Below are positions 47,987 to 60,900 of a stretch of DNA of 64,000 bases, piece by piece. Under the pieces are notes generated by a model. That model did not search any database. It was given only the letters and a program-made list of their open reading frames with translations, and was not told where the DNA came from. The translations under genes and the position numbers were made by a program. The stretch is taken from the NCBI RefSeq assembly GCF_905163445.1, contig NC_053182.1, positions 19,799,501 to 19,863,500 on the forward strand, read 5' to 3'. Each line of letters starts with the position of its first letter. Positions within the stretch are counted from its first letter, which is position 1. This DNA is from Pararge aegeria. Lineage: Eukaryota > Arthropoda > Insecta > Lepidoptera > Nymphalidae.

Positions 47987-50900
47987 GGGGCGGCCGCACT
48001 GATGCATTTCTAGCGAGTACCGGGCTCAAAGCAGTTTTGATATAACTTATTAATAGGTGTCACTAGTGTAGTACAGAGGACGATACACACTGGGGCCAGG
48101 GCGGGAGTATTCCGGCGCAGAAATGGCCAATAATGAATCTGTGTAGTAACGATTGGATGACTTAAAAAATGGCATTGAAATCTTAACTAAAAATCATCGC
48201 TTAGCTAACAATACCACACAAATCAAATTGTCATAGTTCTTAGGAGATAAAACAGCTCTCTTATTATCGTATCCAGCCAGTAATTGCATGACAAATCTGT
48301 CTATAATTTTTAAAATAAAGGTTTTATAGCAATATGGATGTGCTTATAACCGATATAATTTTTTGCATAATAAGGTTAGAGTGTTTTTGTGCGTCCTGAG
48401 AACTTTGGTTATTTCAATTGCGCGGTATTGTTTGACAAGCGACGAAACATAAACTTGTGATGCTAAATTTGAAGCTCTTCTGCTCTTAACTTGACCTTTT
48501 ATATTTTGAGTTAACAAGATCTTTCAACAAATTGCATTCAGTGTTATATTAAATTTACTCGCGGCCTTGAATAGGATGATATTGTGTTTCAACCAAATCT
48601 AAATAAAATTTCTCCCTGATCCACTGCCGCCCCGACTCCCGTGTGCCTAGTGCTTAAGCCAATATAATCTCTATGTGTGCCCGCATATGTTTGTCTTTAC
48701 GTTGCGGTGCCCGATAAGGTTCCAAGAAGTGGTCAAGTGCCGAAATATTTTTTCTGTCTCACATTAACTGTGAAATTTTGCGTCTGAACTTATGATACAG
48801 TTATAATGGAATTTCAGGGTCCAAGTCTTAAAGTAGAACTATCGATTATCATAGTAAAAAGGTAGGAAGATTTCGGTACACCCCAAAATGAATAGTTGAA
48901 GAGTTCACCACAGAAAATCGTGATTGTCGGGCACCCGTAACATTATGTAGTGACGAGTGGGTCAATTCATACATGTGACAGTATTACAGGGCAAATGATA
49001 AAAGGAATTTATACGGCGAACGCTGCAAACCACCAGCGGATTTTTCTTATATGTCGATTGACCTAGACACGAAACAAGATTCAAATTTTTACGCTATAAA
49101 ATGAAATACAATTATTTAATTAACTGAAGTAGTGCAAATCAATTTGAAATTAATATTTTTTTTATAACCAGACGAGTAGTTAACAAAAAGAACACTAAAA
49201 TCATGATTTATAAAGGCTATGTTTTAATTAAACGATATTTTTTTAATCTAGCATTAAATATTTTTATCATCAGCTCTTAAATCTTTTAATTTAACCTATT
49301 TTGATTTTATTTATTTATTTTCATTTAAGAATTCCCTAAGAATAATCTTTGGATAAACATTTTGTGTTGTGGTCTCTCGGAATATTATACCTAAGACCCA
49401 GAGATTTAAAAAAATGCATTTCTTTGAACATTATTTTGGAGACTGTTGCATGTAAGTAAATAGTAAATCTCATATATATTATTTAACGTTCAGCTATTTT
49501 AATTGTTTCCGCTTTCTAGAAAGTTCCATTGGTGCTTTGTTAAACGTTGTAGTAGAGTCCTAAAAAAAAGATAATTGTATGAATTTTCGTGAGTTTAAAC
49601 TTAAAACGTATTGGTGTTGAGATGTGTATGACTGTTTAAGGTTTTATTTTCGAATTATCATGTAAATAATGGATAGCTTTGTATTTATGTTGTTACGTTG
49701 TTTAGGTTAGATGAGACGGTCATCTTAAAAATCAAACTAACTTTAATCCTAAAGAAAACATATATTTTAATAAAGATTTTAATGCAATGTCCATTCTAAA
49801 ACTGACCATGCTAAATTTTTATCATGAATTAATGAACTAATAAATACTACAAAAAGTGATTTTTAAGATGTTCGTAACATCGCCAATGTATTAAATAGGT
49901 AACCTGAATGCCTGTTGTCTGTATACGTCATACATAATAGAATTTAATTATGAATAAAATATTATGAATATTTACAATATTTTTAATAATATAAACTTAT
50001 ATAGGAACACGTCCATAATTGGTCCAACCTGTTAATGTAGTGTCAAATGAAAAATAGAATTTAAAAATATAAATAAAATATATTATGGCGATGCAGATAA
50101 CAGGTTTTACAAATCTTAATTTTAGTATCCACTGAAGAGTTGATTTCCAAAATTTAATGATTTTATAAAACATGGCTTTCAGAAAATGTTATACTTCCAT
50201 GACAAAAAAAAATTACTTTCAGTACATTTTATCGGTTTATTTTTTTTTTTTAAGTAAAAACGTCAAAATAATTGTGTCGATGATGTTCCATGTAACATAA
50301 ATTAAATGTACACATATACTAGGCTGACTTTGAAATATGCATTTAAAATTGTTCATATATCAGTGGATAGTAAAACTAAATTTATAGTTTTAACATTAGA
50401 TAATTGTTTATTCGTGAGACCAAGGCGACATTACATGGCGATATTTATATTTCGAGAAATCTGTAGAATTAATCGTATTACCATCCATTAGGTAAACGAA
50501 ATTCTTAGTTTGGTAGTACCAATTTTTATTTTTATTTAATATTTTAGCACCAGTAGTGTGATGAATAAAACTGGTGTAGGTATCGGAAATAAGAATTGAT
50601 GTTTGAAAAGTTTGTGTAACCTTTAAAATAATTAAAGGAAAAAAAAGTGGTTTATACGAATGGTAATTTAAGTTTGTGTCGTACCTACGGCATACATGGC
50701 AAGTATCAAGGCCCAAAAATATACTACATACTTCATACATAATATTGTGACCTTGCATATATAACTTGTAACCGAATTAATATATACTGTTGAGGGATCT
50801 ATAAGTATATTTCATAAGGAATCACCCTACAAAAATATTAAATGACCATTTTTATTTTTCCATACTAACTTTTTTCCATTCAATACATTTGAAGTGCTTA

Positions 50901-53900
50901 CTTATGACAGCCCTATTAAGATAAAATACCGACACGCGCATAGTACCTACGCTACGCGACGCGTACCCTTCTAATAGATTTAATAAGTGACAAGAGTTAC
51001 TTGATTTTAATTTTGCATGTGATGTTTTAGGGCTGTATCTGATTTTTTTCAGTAAAAAAGTTTTTTACTCAAAACTATTACTGTTTCGGTTTCAGAGATA
51101 AGTCTCCAAGACAGTAAATAATGTGACAGTAAATAGTAAAGCCTGTGAAGCAATATTTCAGTTTTCATGTACACGCTATACAAAAATTAAAAACTAAACT
51201 CAGTATATGATTTGGCAAGAAATATGTTATCAATAAAACTTTATTTTGGTTTATAGAATTTTTCCTAATAATAAAGCCGGATATACATTAATGGATTTTG
51301 TTTTAAACAACTTACATAATATATTAATAGATGATATATTTTTTCGTTTGCACTGAAAATCGTTATGTAATGTATCCTCAGCCTAAGGACTACAGTACTG
51401 ATGTAATAGAGCAAAGATTATATATTATTATTATTAGTTAATTATCAATAAGTTAGTTTAAATATTACGAAGGTAATTTTTTTTTTTATAAATACAATCG
51501 AATGCTACATATTAAATGTGCCATTTACATTTATGTGTAACCTTAGTGTACCTGTAGTGTAATCTGTAAGCCATTTCGATGTTATCAATAGTTTCGGCCG
51601 ATGATACATAAACATACGCTTCGTTTCAAAGTTTGAAAATTCGTCGTAAGAATAATGAATTTTGAAAATTGCATAAATATCAACGATTTTTCCAAATATG
51701 CTGTAATGTGTTCATTACGAGAAATTCCTCATGAAGCCTTTATTAATCACAATGAAAAATGATTTTTATGACGAACTTTAAACTGTTTCAGGCATTTTGC
51801 GGATACCGACGCCATCGGATTTCCGTCTGATTTATCCTTATTTGAAAAGTACGTCCAGTTTCAGAACTTATATAAATAAAGAAATTAAAAATTAAATATT
51901 TCCAATGCTTTGGCGGTAAAAAATATAATAGGATCTGACCGCGCTTTTTACTTGTCCATTTCTTGTATGAAAATATGCTTAACTTTTCCACAGATTGCAT
52001 AAAATAAATTTGAGGTTACGATAAAGGCCCAGAAGCTCACTAAACACTAAACTAAATAGATAAGACAAAAATTCAAGCTATTTCTTTATACATACATTAA
52101 AAAAGATTATATTATGTTTGTCTTTTCAATTTAGTTTCTGCGGACCCAGGAATGATTCTGGAAAGGTTTTTTTTTTCGAGAATTACTCTCGTAATTTTAT
52201 ACTTATACGCTGGCATTTTAGGCGGTAGGGACCACTCAAAAATATACCATGTTTTACAATCAACACAAAAATATTATTATATGTAAATAAATATACAACA
52301 GTTATATCAAAAATGTACACATAACGTAAAAAATCTTTTACAAAAATTTTTAGATGTAAAAGGTACTTTATATACAAACATTTCATAGGTTTTCCGTATA
52401 CAAAGTTTAACTAATAAGCAAAATAACGCCATGTATTCATAAGTACACTTTGTATATATACAAAGTTTCAGATCTACGTGTTTCATATACAGAAATTATT
52501 ATTTTTGAATCTTTTAAGGGAAATATTCCATATAAAAGTATATTAATACTTGTACCTATATGGAATATTTGTATACTAGTGCGTAAACGTGGGTTAGGTT
52601 GCCAGAAAGAAATATATCGATTTTTTTATACATTAACCGTTGAATCTCTTCAATCGGGTCTATAATTAATGTACAAAGGAGACAAATTAATATTTTATAT
52701 TTATACAAATTCATATAAAATTTTATGAATTTTGAATGTTTAAATTTTCTATATTCAAGCGTCAATTCGCTGTTAAAATTAAAGTTTTAAAGCTCAATAA
52801 TTATTATTACTATATGGTTTCTGTAACTTGTTCAAATCGATTTTCTGTTTTACACTGTATTTTAACTAGATATTTAACATTATCCAAAATAATAAAATAT
52901 AGAATGACATATTTTATTTACGTACGTGTCTACATGTAAGAAAATAAATTTCATCTCCTTTTCTCTCGAGTCCTGCGGCGATCGGTGTCAATGATTGTCA
53001 CATTATATTAATAAACCGGCTATTAAAAAACTAAAACAAACACATGGTCACTGTGGTCTCTATGCTCTATACGTCTTGTTACTACTTAAGATTTATGTCA
53101 AAGAGAGCCCTGAGCTTTATAAGATGTAGATTATATAAAATTTACTGAACTTGACGTTTAAATGTCAAATTTGTATAAACGGTTGTTGATTCAAATCCAA
53201 AATATACAAACTCCGCTAACGCGTCAATCGCGCTGAAAGGTAAAACACGTGAAGTTGAATTGAACAAGGTAAAATAAAAGTGTGAGGAAACAACGAATAT
53301 TTATATTTATAATATATTATTCGTTATTATAATATTATACTATAAATTGTTATTGAAATTGAATCTATTGAGTTTCTTATTATATATTGTATTATATTTT
53401 ATTAGAATGTTTGTTTTCTATTAGAATACTTATGAATAAAAATTTCGAATCCCATGTGGCCAAAGCAGGGCGATTTTATTAAAATAGATTGAAAGTATGC
53501 CGCACACGAGCCGCTGAAGTCAAAAGCATCACATTTTTACACCATTAGTAAAGAAAACCGTCACATTTCAACTTATGTGACCACAGTACAATCAGTCTTC
53601 CATTTTTTTTGTTCTTATATTTAATTTTTAAGCAAAAATAAGGCATTAATTTAAATGCATTTGATATAACGAAGAACTGAAGTGTGTAGTGTGGACCTTA
53701 ATACGACACTTATTGCAGCGTAAAATGTTTAGCGAGATGTATAGCTGCTATGAAATTGTGTAGTGTGCAAGCGGACTAAAATGTGTGTGGGAAAAAAAAG
53801 TGCAAGCGATTTTATATTACACGAACTAAACAGTAAAGCTTACTATTGCATGGACTATTTTCGAAAGATATTTTGTTGTGTGCTGCGTAGCATAGATCTC

Positions 53901-54190
53901 TAGTCGGTCTTGATTCAATGCAACTTGCCGAGAGTTACGATAATCATCTATATGTTATTTGTTTTGATGTAATTGATTAAATGTTATAAAAAAAATGGAA
54001 TTTTCATTCGCCCACTTACGACTACCCCCAAAAATATATTTCTTGTTACAAATACCGCAATGATTTATTCATTACCGCAGCTTCTTCTCCCGAACTAAAC
54101 GATCCCTATCCTTCCGCAATGTCTGTATCTCAATGATATGGAGTGTACGAAGAAAAAGACTAGTATCAGGAAAATTAAATTATTGTTACT
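47987..54190 (+). other. NFAT 3' UTR and repeat-poor intergenic region
   Basis: About 6 kb of AT-rich sequence without a convincing gene. It begins as NFAT 3' UTR. Candidate AATAAA signals lie at 48314-48319 and near 48601, with further ones downstream, so the UTR length is unknown. A TGTAAATA (Pumilio-like) site is at 49661-49668. Apart from one dispersed element at about 50895-51115 I recognise no transposon here, unlike the rest of the window. The unfound last PREB exon could lie here on the - strand. Confidence 0.5.
50895..51118 (+). repeat. Dispersed repeat F, + copy
   Basis: ATACCGACACGCGCATAGTA, CCTACGCTACGCGACGCGTA, TAATAGATTTAATAAGTGA and TTTCGGTTTCAGAGATAAGT recur in inverse orientation at 63165-63350. 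Confidence 0.65.
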
Positions 54191-54192
54191 CA

Positions 54193-54476
54193 AATGAGCT
54201 CGACTTACCTTTCTGGGGGCCCGAGTTGGAATCCTCACCTCTACCTTTTTTTAAGTCATGTGCGTTTTAAGTAATTAAAATATCACTTGCTTTAACGGTG
54301 AAGGAGAACATGGTGAGGAAACCTGTATGCCTGAGAGTTCTGCATAAGTTCTCAAAGGCGTGTGGAGTCCACCAATCCGCACTGGGCCAGCGTGGTGGAC
54401 CTAAACCCTTCTCATTTTAAGAGGAGACCCGTGCTCCGTAGTGGGCTGGTAATAGGTTGATATGATGATGATGATG
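54193..54476 (+). mobile_element. SINE-B
   Basis: GAGCTCGACTTACCTTTCTG, GTTCTCAAAGGCGTGTGGAG, TAATAGGTTGATATGATGAT. The first bases of the tRNA-like head are lost. Confidence 0.75.
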
Positions 54477-54517
54477 AAGTAAATATAATAACTTATTGTT
54501 ATTATATTATTGTTATT

Positions 54518-54665
54518 CAAGGGGCGGATAAACAAATTCCTTAAAAGCTGGCAACGCATCGGTGGCTCCACTGGTGCTGCAGATGTTTATGGGCGGCGGT
54601 GATCTCTTATCATCAGGTGACCCACTTGCTAGTTTGTCCGCTATTAATATTAAAAAAAAAAACAG
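54518..54665 (+). mobile_element. Short retroelement 3' end with A tail
   Basis: GGCAACGCATCGGTGGCTCC ... ATGTTTATGGGCGGCGGTGA ... CAGGTGACCCACTTGCTAGT and a run of A. This is a very common lepidopteran 3' end. Confidence 0.6.
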
Positions 54666-55084
54666 GCCCCTAAAATTGTCCCACCGTGATTATTTATGGT
54701 GATACTTAAAACGACACTGAGTGAAAAGAAAAAACAAAATTGGGACCTCGAAAATTGTCTCGATGGTCACGGGTGTTAAATTCCCTTGCCACGCACCAGG
54801 AATAACTGAGCTACTTGGGGCTATGGCTTTTTTATGTTTTTCGTCCTCACCAATTTTTATTTATTTTTGTTCACTCAGTTCTCCTCTGACATGGGTTATT
54901 TATGCGACTTTTGCTCTGAATAAGTGCCAGCTCACGATTGTCGTGATATGGTTATGCTATTTTGTCTTTTTTTTCCATTTAACTTCACCTTCTCCTTATG
55001 CGCAAGTGGCGCTGTCTTCAGTGCACCGTCAACAGTTATGTATATATGTAAAAAAAATATAAATGATTAATTAAATTCAATTAA

Positions 55085-55620
55085 GTTTTATAAATAAAGC
55101 CTAACAAAGTTATCCCCATAAATTAATGCACAAGTGCCGGGTCACAAATCCTCCTTCAACGGATCATTTACGGTTCAGGCTATTAAAATGTGGAACGCCC
55201 TGCCGTTAGATATCCGTGAGACACAATCGATTGGGACCTTCAAGAAACTAGTGAAGGATCATTATTTGTCTCTATCGGCCGAACATCGCTGAAGCGGATC
55301 ATTTTAAGTGTGTAATTTTAATTATTTATGTATTTCATATAAATTGAGGATGTTATATATTTTATTTATATATTTGTATAATTTTAAATTTTATTTATTG
55401 CACCACCTACCTACCTCTTTTCTATGTTTTTTCCTTTTACGCCATTGGTTGCCTGGAAGAAATCTCTATGTAGCGATAAGGCCACCACATTAGACCACCT
55501 CTAAGCACCAGCGGTCGCTAAGCCTCGTCGATAAGACAGCGGGGTGCACCAGAGGTAAGTGAGGCTGCCCAAAAAGGACTCACTGGCATTAAGCTCCCTT
55601 TTAAGTTAAAAATAAAAGAT
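55085..55620 (+). mobile_element. LINE C-terminal fragment with 3' UTR
   Basis: The frame from about 55141 reads SFNGSFTVQAIKMWNALPLD then IRETQSIGTFKKLVKDHYLS and a stop, the F..A...WN.LP..IR....FK..L pattern of a non-LTR RT C-terminus. The UTR contains TTGCCTGGAAGAAATCTCTA, also seen (complemented) near 24975 and 56720. Confidence 0.7.
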
Positions 55621-57560
55621 CCAAAGGCACCTTCAAATCCATCATTTAATTGATTCTATTTATACAAACATACAGTATAACAATTTTCCTAACTTGATGT
55701 TCACCAATTCTTTATTTTATTAAACCTATAGCGTCCCCGACATTCTTACAAGTAAATATATTTATAGACATTTATAATAATATAATTAAATTACGGCATA
55801 TAAATACAATGTATTCATTATATACCAAGAAATGAACATAAACAAAAGGTACAGAATAATACAAATATTATGAGTAGGATGGCAACCCACGCGGGAAGTG
55901 TACCTGGAATTAAGAATATTTTACACATCAGAACAAGTTCTAATTATATTAAAATATTTGAAGTTATACTCTATTGGCGCGTTAGGGAAAAATGATGAGA
56001 GGAAATTTTTACGATGCGCACACCGTCACAAAAAACCCGACACCCTGAAGTTAGGTATAGTCAACAAAGCAAAAGTAAGGACATCTACGTATGTTTGCGT
56101 GAGAACTGACAACTGTATTGACGATATGTATTTTTTTGTGATATTTAAATAAACCTCATTTAACTAGATAATGCATTTAAATAAAACTTTCAATGTATTA
56201 AATACTTTTTTTTTATTGTTAGTGTCGTTTTTTCTACGAACGTAAAATAAGGCGAAAAATGAAATTTTTAAAAAGATTTGTTTCTTGTTACGCCAAAGAA
56301 ATAAAACTTCTAAAGTGTGTGCATTAGAATACACACGTTTTTTTTTAAATACTTCGTAATAAACCGCTTGATGTCAAAACTTTCTATCCACTTCTAATTT
56401 TAATAGTTTTAGTAAAGGCGCCTTTGATTTCGTAAATCCAACCAAATTTAGTCCGCGGATAAATTGGGTACACTATATGCTTCTATTATGAGAGGCGTGC
56501 CAAATGTGAGATTTTTACCTACGTTTACTTTTTCGATGGAGCAAATAAAAATTTGCGCCATCTAGTTGCAATAGTAGGAAACCGTATTGTCGTGTCGCAA
56601 TACCATAATAATTACGTCGTAGTTTATTTATTGACTTGTACACCACGCCAAGTTCAGAAAAAAAAAAACACTTCAAGAATGTAGTAGGATACAAAAGGAG
56701 GCCTTATTGCTAGGTAGCGATCTCTGCCAAGCAACCTTAGGATTAGGGAAACTAAAAATAAAAACGAAAAGGTTGGGTTCACTGTTTACATACATTCGAA
56801 TAATACATACACTAACATAAACCAGACTACACAAATACATAAATAAATAAATATATAATAATACGGTTTCCCACTATTGCAAAAAGATGGCGCTTCATCG
56901 TGATAGGCGGGTAGGTACTATGGTGGGTAGAGGTAAGGAGGATCATCTGTGTATATGAAAAAGTGTCGTCAAAATGTATTAAATTAGGATGGCGCCACAT
57001 TTGCATCAAGGTAACTCTTAAAAGAAGCGCCAAACCAAATATTGTTAGAGTAGGCTTGAAAAATAAACAAGGAAGTAAGGTTATATTTACCACAATATTT
57101 TGTACAACGTAAGTTGTTGAAATTCTCAATAATTAACTACTTTAGTCGATAATGACATTAAATTTTTTAACTCGGCATACTTCAATTCATCATCATTCAT
57201 ACCCTGTGCATCCACCAGCGCCATTGTGGAGGATTTTTGAACTGTTATTTAGCGCATGCGACTGGACACTTTTTCAACTTTTCTCCCATATAAGATGACT
57301 CTCCTTACCTCTACCCTCCATAGTAGGTACTTAATCGACAGAGCGCCACCTAGTTACAGTACTCAAGAAAAGGTACTATCGATAGATGGCGCTGTCGAAA
57401 AATATGAATAGTGGTTAAATTTCACGCGATGTAGTAAGTAATGATGTAGAAAAAGGCGGGAGGCTTCGTGCATGGCGAACGCGGGTTTTTTTCTGATTTT
57501 TTCTTTACATTTATTGTGAACTCGTTTTGGGGAGGATTGGTGTTGTTTGTATTGTGCATG
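55621..57560. other. Intergenic region between NFAT and PREB
   Basis: Contains the inverted ATGGCGC elements. No exon was identified; the short - strand hydrophobic frame at 56827-57129 overlaps repeat sequence and does not resemble a PREB anchor. Confidence 0.45.
56875..57380. repeat. Inverted pair of ATGGCGC-ended elements
   Basis: AAGATGGCGCTTCATCGTGA ... GGGTAGAGGTAAGGAGGATC (56885-56960) is repeated in inverse orientation as GACTCTCCTTACCTCTACCC ... GAGCGCCACCTAGTTAC (57297-57357). A related piece TTTGCGCCATCTAGTTGCAA lies at 56551. Probably MITE-derived. Confidence 0.55.
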
Positions 57561-57569
57561 TTGTATTGT

Positions 57570-57650
57570 TGGTGTCATTCTCATTTGCCACTCGAGCTTC
57601 GCGACTCGTTGAGCTATGTCGGTAACTCTGATTCTGCTACGGATCTCCTC
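57570..57650 (-). mobile_element. RTE-type reverse transcriptase remnant
   Basis: On the - strand a short frame reads EIRSRIRVTDIAQRVAKLEW, matching the R.R..VTDIA.R.AKL.W motif near the C-terminus of RTE-like retrotransposons. About 75 bp survive. Confidence 0.5.
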
Positions 57651-57679
57651 ATTTCAAATTTAAAGTATACAGGTAGCAG

Positions 57680-57810
57680 TGGCGTGCACTGAGTTATTTA
57701 CCAGGGTATACATACAGCAGGCATATTGCATCAAATAGCATAAATCCTCCTCATATGCGAGTTATATATCAATTTTAGCGTAGGCAGAGCTTTTGTGCAT
57801 GTATGAAGTG
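57680..57810. mobile_element. Degenerate hAT MITE next to PREB exon
   Basis: Left end CAGTGGCGTGCACT. The right end has the complement of TGCACTTCATACATGCACA but has lost the full terminal sequence. Flanked by CAGGTAG on both sides (7 of 8 bases of a target duplication). Lies about 20 bp past the proposed donor of the last visible PREB exon. Confidence 0.6.
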
Positions 57811-57833
57811 CAGGTAGCGGCGCGGATACGTAC

Positions 57834-57993
57834 TGGGGTAGGGCAGCGTGTGCACGACGAGCCGGTTGTCCACGGAGATGGACAGCAGCGCGGCCTCGCT
57901 GCGCCCGCGCGGGCCCGCCGCGCCGCCTCGCGCGCCCAGCCACTGCAGGCCCGTCACGAACATGCCGTGCGCGCGCGACACGTGCAGCACGCG
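57834..57993 (-). CDS. Preb: PREB exon (last propeller blade)
   Basis: Acceptor GTCCGCAG|CGCG. Encodes RVLHVSRAHGMFVTGLQWLG, a Gly/Ala/Arg insert, and EAALLSISVDNRLVVHTLPY. The proposed donor is CCCCA|GTACGT. If unspliced, the frame runs on as a short tail into a MITE and stops with no membrane segment, so a further exon is expected. Confidence 0.83.
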
Positions 57994-60900
57994 CTGCGGA
58001 CACGCCCATTTGTTTACTTAACACCAATGAAACTAATGGAACACATTATTAATAATAATAGATAAACCGCCATGTGGAGTGTTGAGTCGACCGTTATTGT
58101 TCCGAGCGTCGTTTCAGTCAATGGTATTCTCGCAAAAAGCTTCGACCAACATCTTAAGAAGCTTTCGCTTGGATACAGAGGGTAGTAGTCCTTGAAACGG
58201 CGCGTATTGTGAGGACTCTGTCACTCTGAAGCCCTGACCGCCGGTTGCTTGGGAACTCATACCGCAAGCGGAGGAGTGGTTTTTTTTTTATAAATTTTTA
58301 ATAGTGTTTTTTATTTTTCTTTTTAATTTATCTTTAGAAAATCAAAAAAAAAAAAGTATAATAAATAAATGATAGAATAGTAATACTGGGCGCCGCAGTC
58401 AGATCTCACCTGCAAACTGAACGCGATGTAGATGTCGACGGATCCGCTGAACATGGTGCCAACGCCCACGAAGCGGCCGTCGTCTCGCACGGCGAGCGCG
58501 GACAGCGACTCCGCGCTGAGCACGGAGCGCACGAGCCGCCCGGTGCGGGGCTCCCACAGCTGCAACAGCCCCTTCTGCTTGCCCGAGCGAGCAAGCGGGT
58601 TCGCGATCGTGAACATGCGGAAACCATCCGAGTCTTCTATATCGCCGAACCTGCAAATCCAATGTTTTTCTATTTAAATATCAGTATCAGTAGTAGAGAT
58701 TTTTGCGACAGAGCTCATCCGGGGAAGTACTAACACACTGCTTTTTGCTGCCGCTAAGCAGCATTGTTGCACTGCTGTGTTTTAAGACCGGGACACAGTA
58801 ATGTACAGTAGGAGTCACTTAAATCAATAGGCATCCCGCACTGCTTATTGCTGCTGCTAACCAGCATTGTTGCACTGCTGTGTTTTAAGACCGGGACACA
58901 GTAATGTACAGTAGGAGTCACTTAAATCAATAGGCATCCCGCACTGCTTATTGCTGCTAACCAGCATTGTTGCACTGCTGTGTTTTAAGACCGGGACACA
59001 GTAATGTACAGTAGGAGTCACTTAAATCAATAGGCATCCCGCACTGCTTATTGCTGCTGCTAACCAGCATTGTTGCACTGCTGTGTTTTAAGACCGGGAC
59101 ACAGTAATGTACAGTAGGAGTCACTTAAATCAATATGCATCCCGCCCTGCTTATTGCTGCCGCTAAGCAGCATTTTTGCACTGCTTTGTTTGAAGACCGG
59201 AACACAGCATTGCAACAATGCTGCTTAGCGGCACAAATAAGCATGGCTATAGTATCCCGAACGAGCTCTGTCACAAAAGGCTACTATTACTAAAATAGAT
59301 ATAGAATGAAGCGGTGATAGCGCATTAAGTAGGAGTTCTACTTCACTTTCGGGGGACCGAGTTCGAATCCTAGCACGCACCTATAACCTTCCTAAGTTTT
59401 ATGCGTTTAAAGTAATCAAAACATAACTCGCTACAACGGTGAAAGTAAACATCGTGAGGTAACCTGCATGCCTGAGAGTTCTACATTATGTTCTCAAAGG
59501 TGTGCGGAGTCCACTAATCCGCACTGGGCCAACCTTTTTTTTTTTCATATTTACAGACGAGCGCTTGACTACAATCACACCTGATGCTGAATGATGATGC
59601 AGCCTAAGGTGGAGCGCGCTTGCCTAGACGATGCCTATTCACTCTCGATTTAAGGCAAGCAGCGTGGTGGACCTGGCCTTAACCCCTCCTCTTCGACCCG
59701 TGACCCGTGCCTTGTGGGCCGGTAATGGGTGGATGTGATGACGGAAGGTGGCTCACTTGCAGCGTCGGAACAGGTACTTGGTGCCGTTGGGCGGCTGGCA
59801 CGTGAGGCTGAGCACGGGCGGCGCTTGCTCGCTGGTGCCCCACAGCAACGCCTTGCCGTCCTTGGCGATGCTGGCCAGCACGTGGTCGCACGGGCTAAAG
59901 TCCAGGTCGTCCAGCTAAAACCAATATAACCTTCACGATAAGCAAGACAATAACAAAGAATCGCTTAACTATTGTATTCATCTAACGACAAATGATTTGA
60001 CGGCCGACTAGCGCACTGGGTAGCGACCCTGCTTTCTGAGTCTAAGTCCGTGGGTTCGATTCCCACAACTGGAAAATGTTTGTGTGATGAGCATGAATGT
60101 TTTTCAGTGTCTGGGTGTTTATATGTTTATTCTAAGTATATTATGTATATTATTTACAGTAAAAATATTCATCAGTCATCTTACTACCCATAATTCAAGT
60201 TACGAGTACTTCGGGACTAGATGGCGATGTGTGTATTGTTGTAGTATACACAGGGTGTCCCAAAACTTGACGATAAAATGGTACCAGCCGAGGGGCCAAC
60301 TCATACCAGTTCTGGGAAAAATAAGGAAAAAAACCCATGTTGTAGTTAAGTAGTAATAGAAATTTATCAAAAAAATTAAAAAGCGACACCCTTGATCGCA
60401 TTTTTAAGTACCGTGGTTACAAATTTCACAATAGGGCAGTGATTTTTTTAGTGACGTCATCTAGAATAACCGTGCTATAAATCGAAACTACAAACAAAAG
60501 TAAAAAACACTGTTTATTGAGTATAATAAATTAAGTTTCATTGAGTTATGGTTTACAAAAATTTTATCAGTTAACTTTAACACTTCATTTTGAAAAAAAA
60601 AAGTATGATACTACACTTGGCAACTTATTTCAAAAGATGGCCCATTTACTCAAGATTTCAAAATGGTGCAACACTTTTCCTTCCATTAAAAATGTTATTT
60701 CTACTTTTTTTGCAGTCATATTACTCCCTAATCTGTTTCTACGCGACATCGCACCGGAACACTTGATCGCTTAGCGGCACGACTTTGTCGGTAGGGTGGT
60801 AACTAGCCACGGCCAAAGCCCACCAGGCAAATTTTTCTGCTATATATAATGATATATTTCTTATATTACGAGTATACCTGATATATGCCTGTTATATTTG

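Noticed and set aside
54721..55062. Hydrophobic 113-codon + strand frame
   Set aside because: No family match, no splice context, AT-rich and between retroelement pieces; hydrophobicity follows from T-rich sequence.
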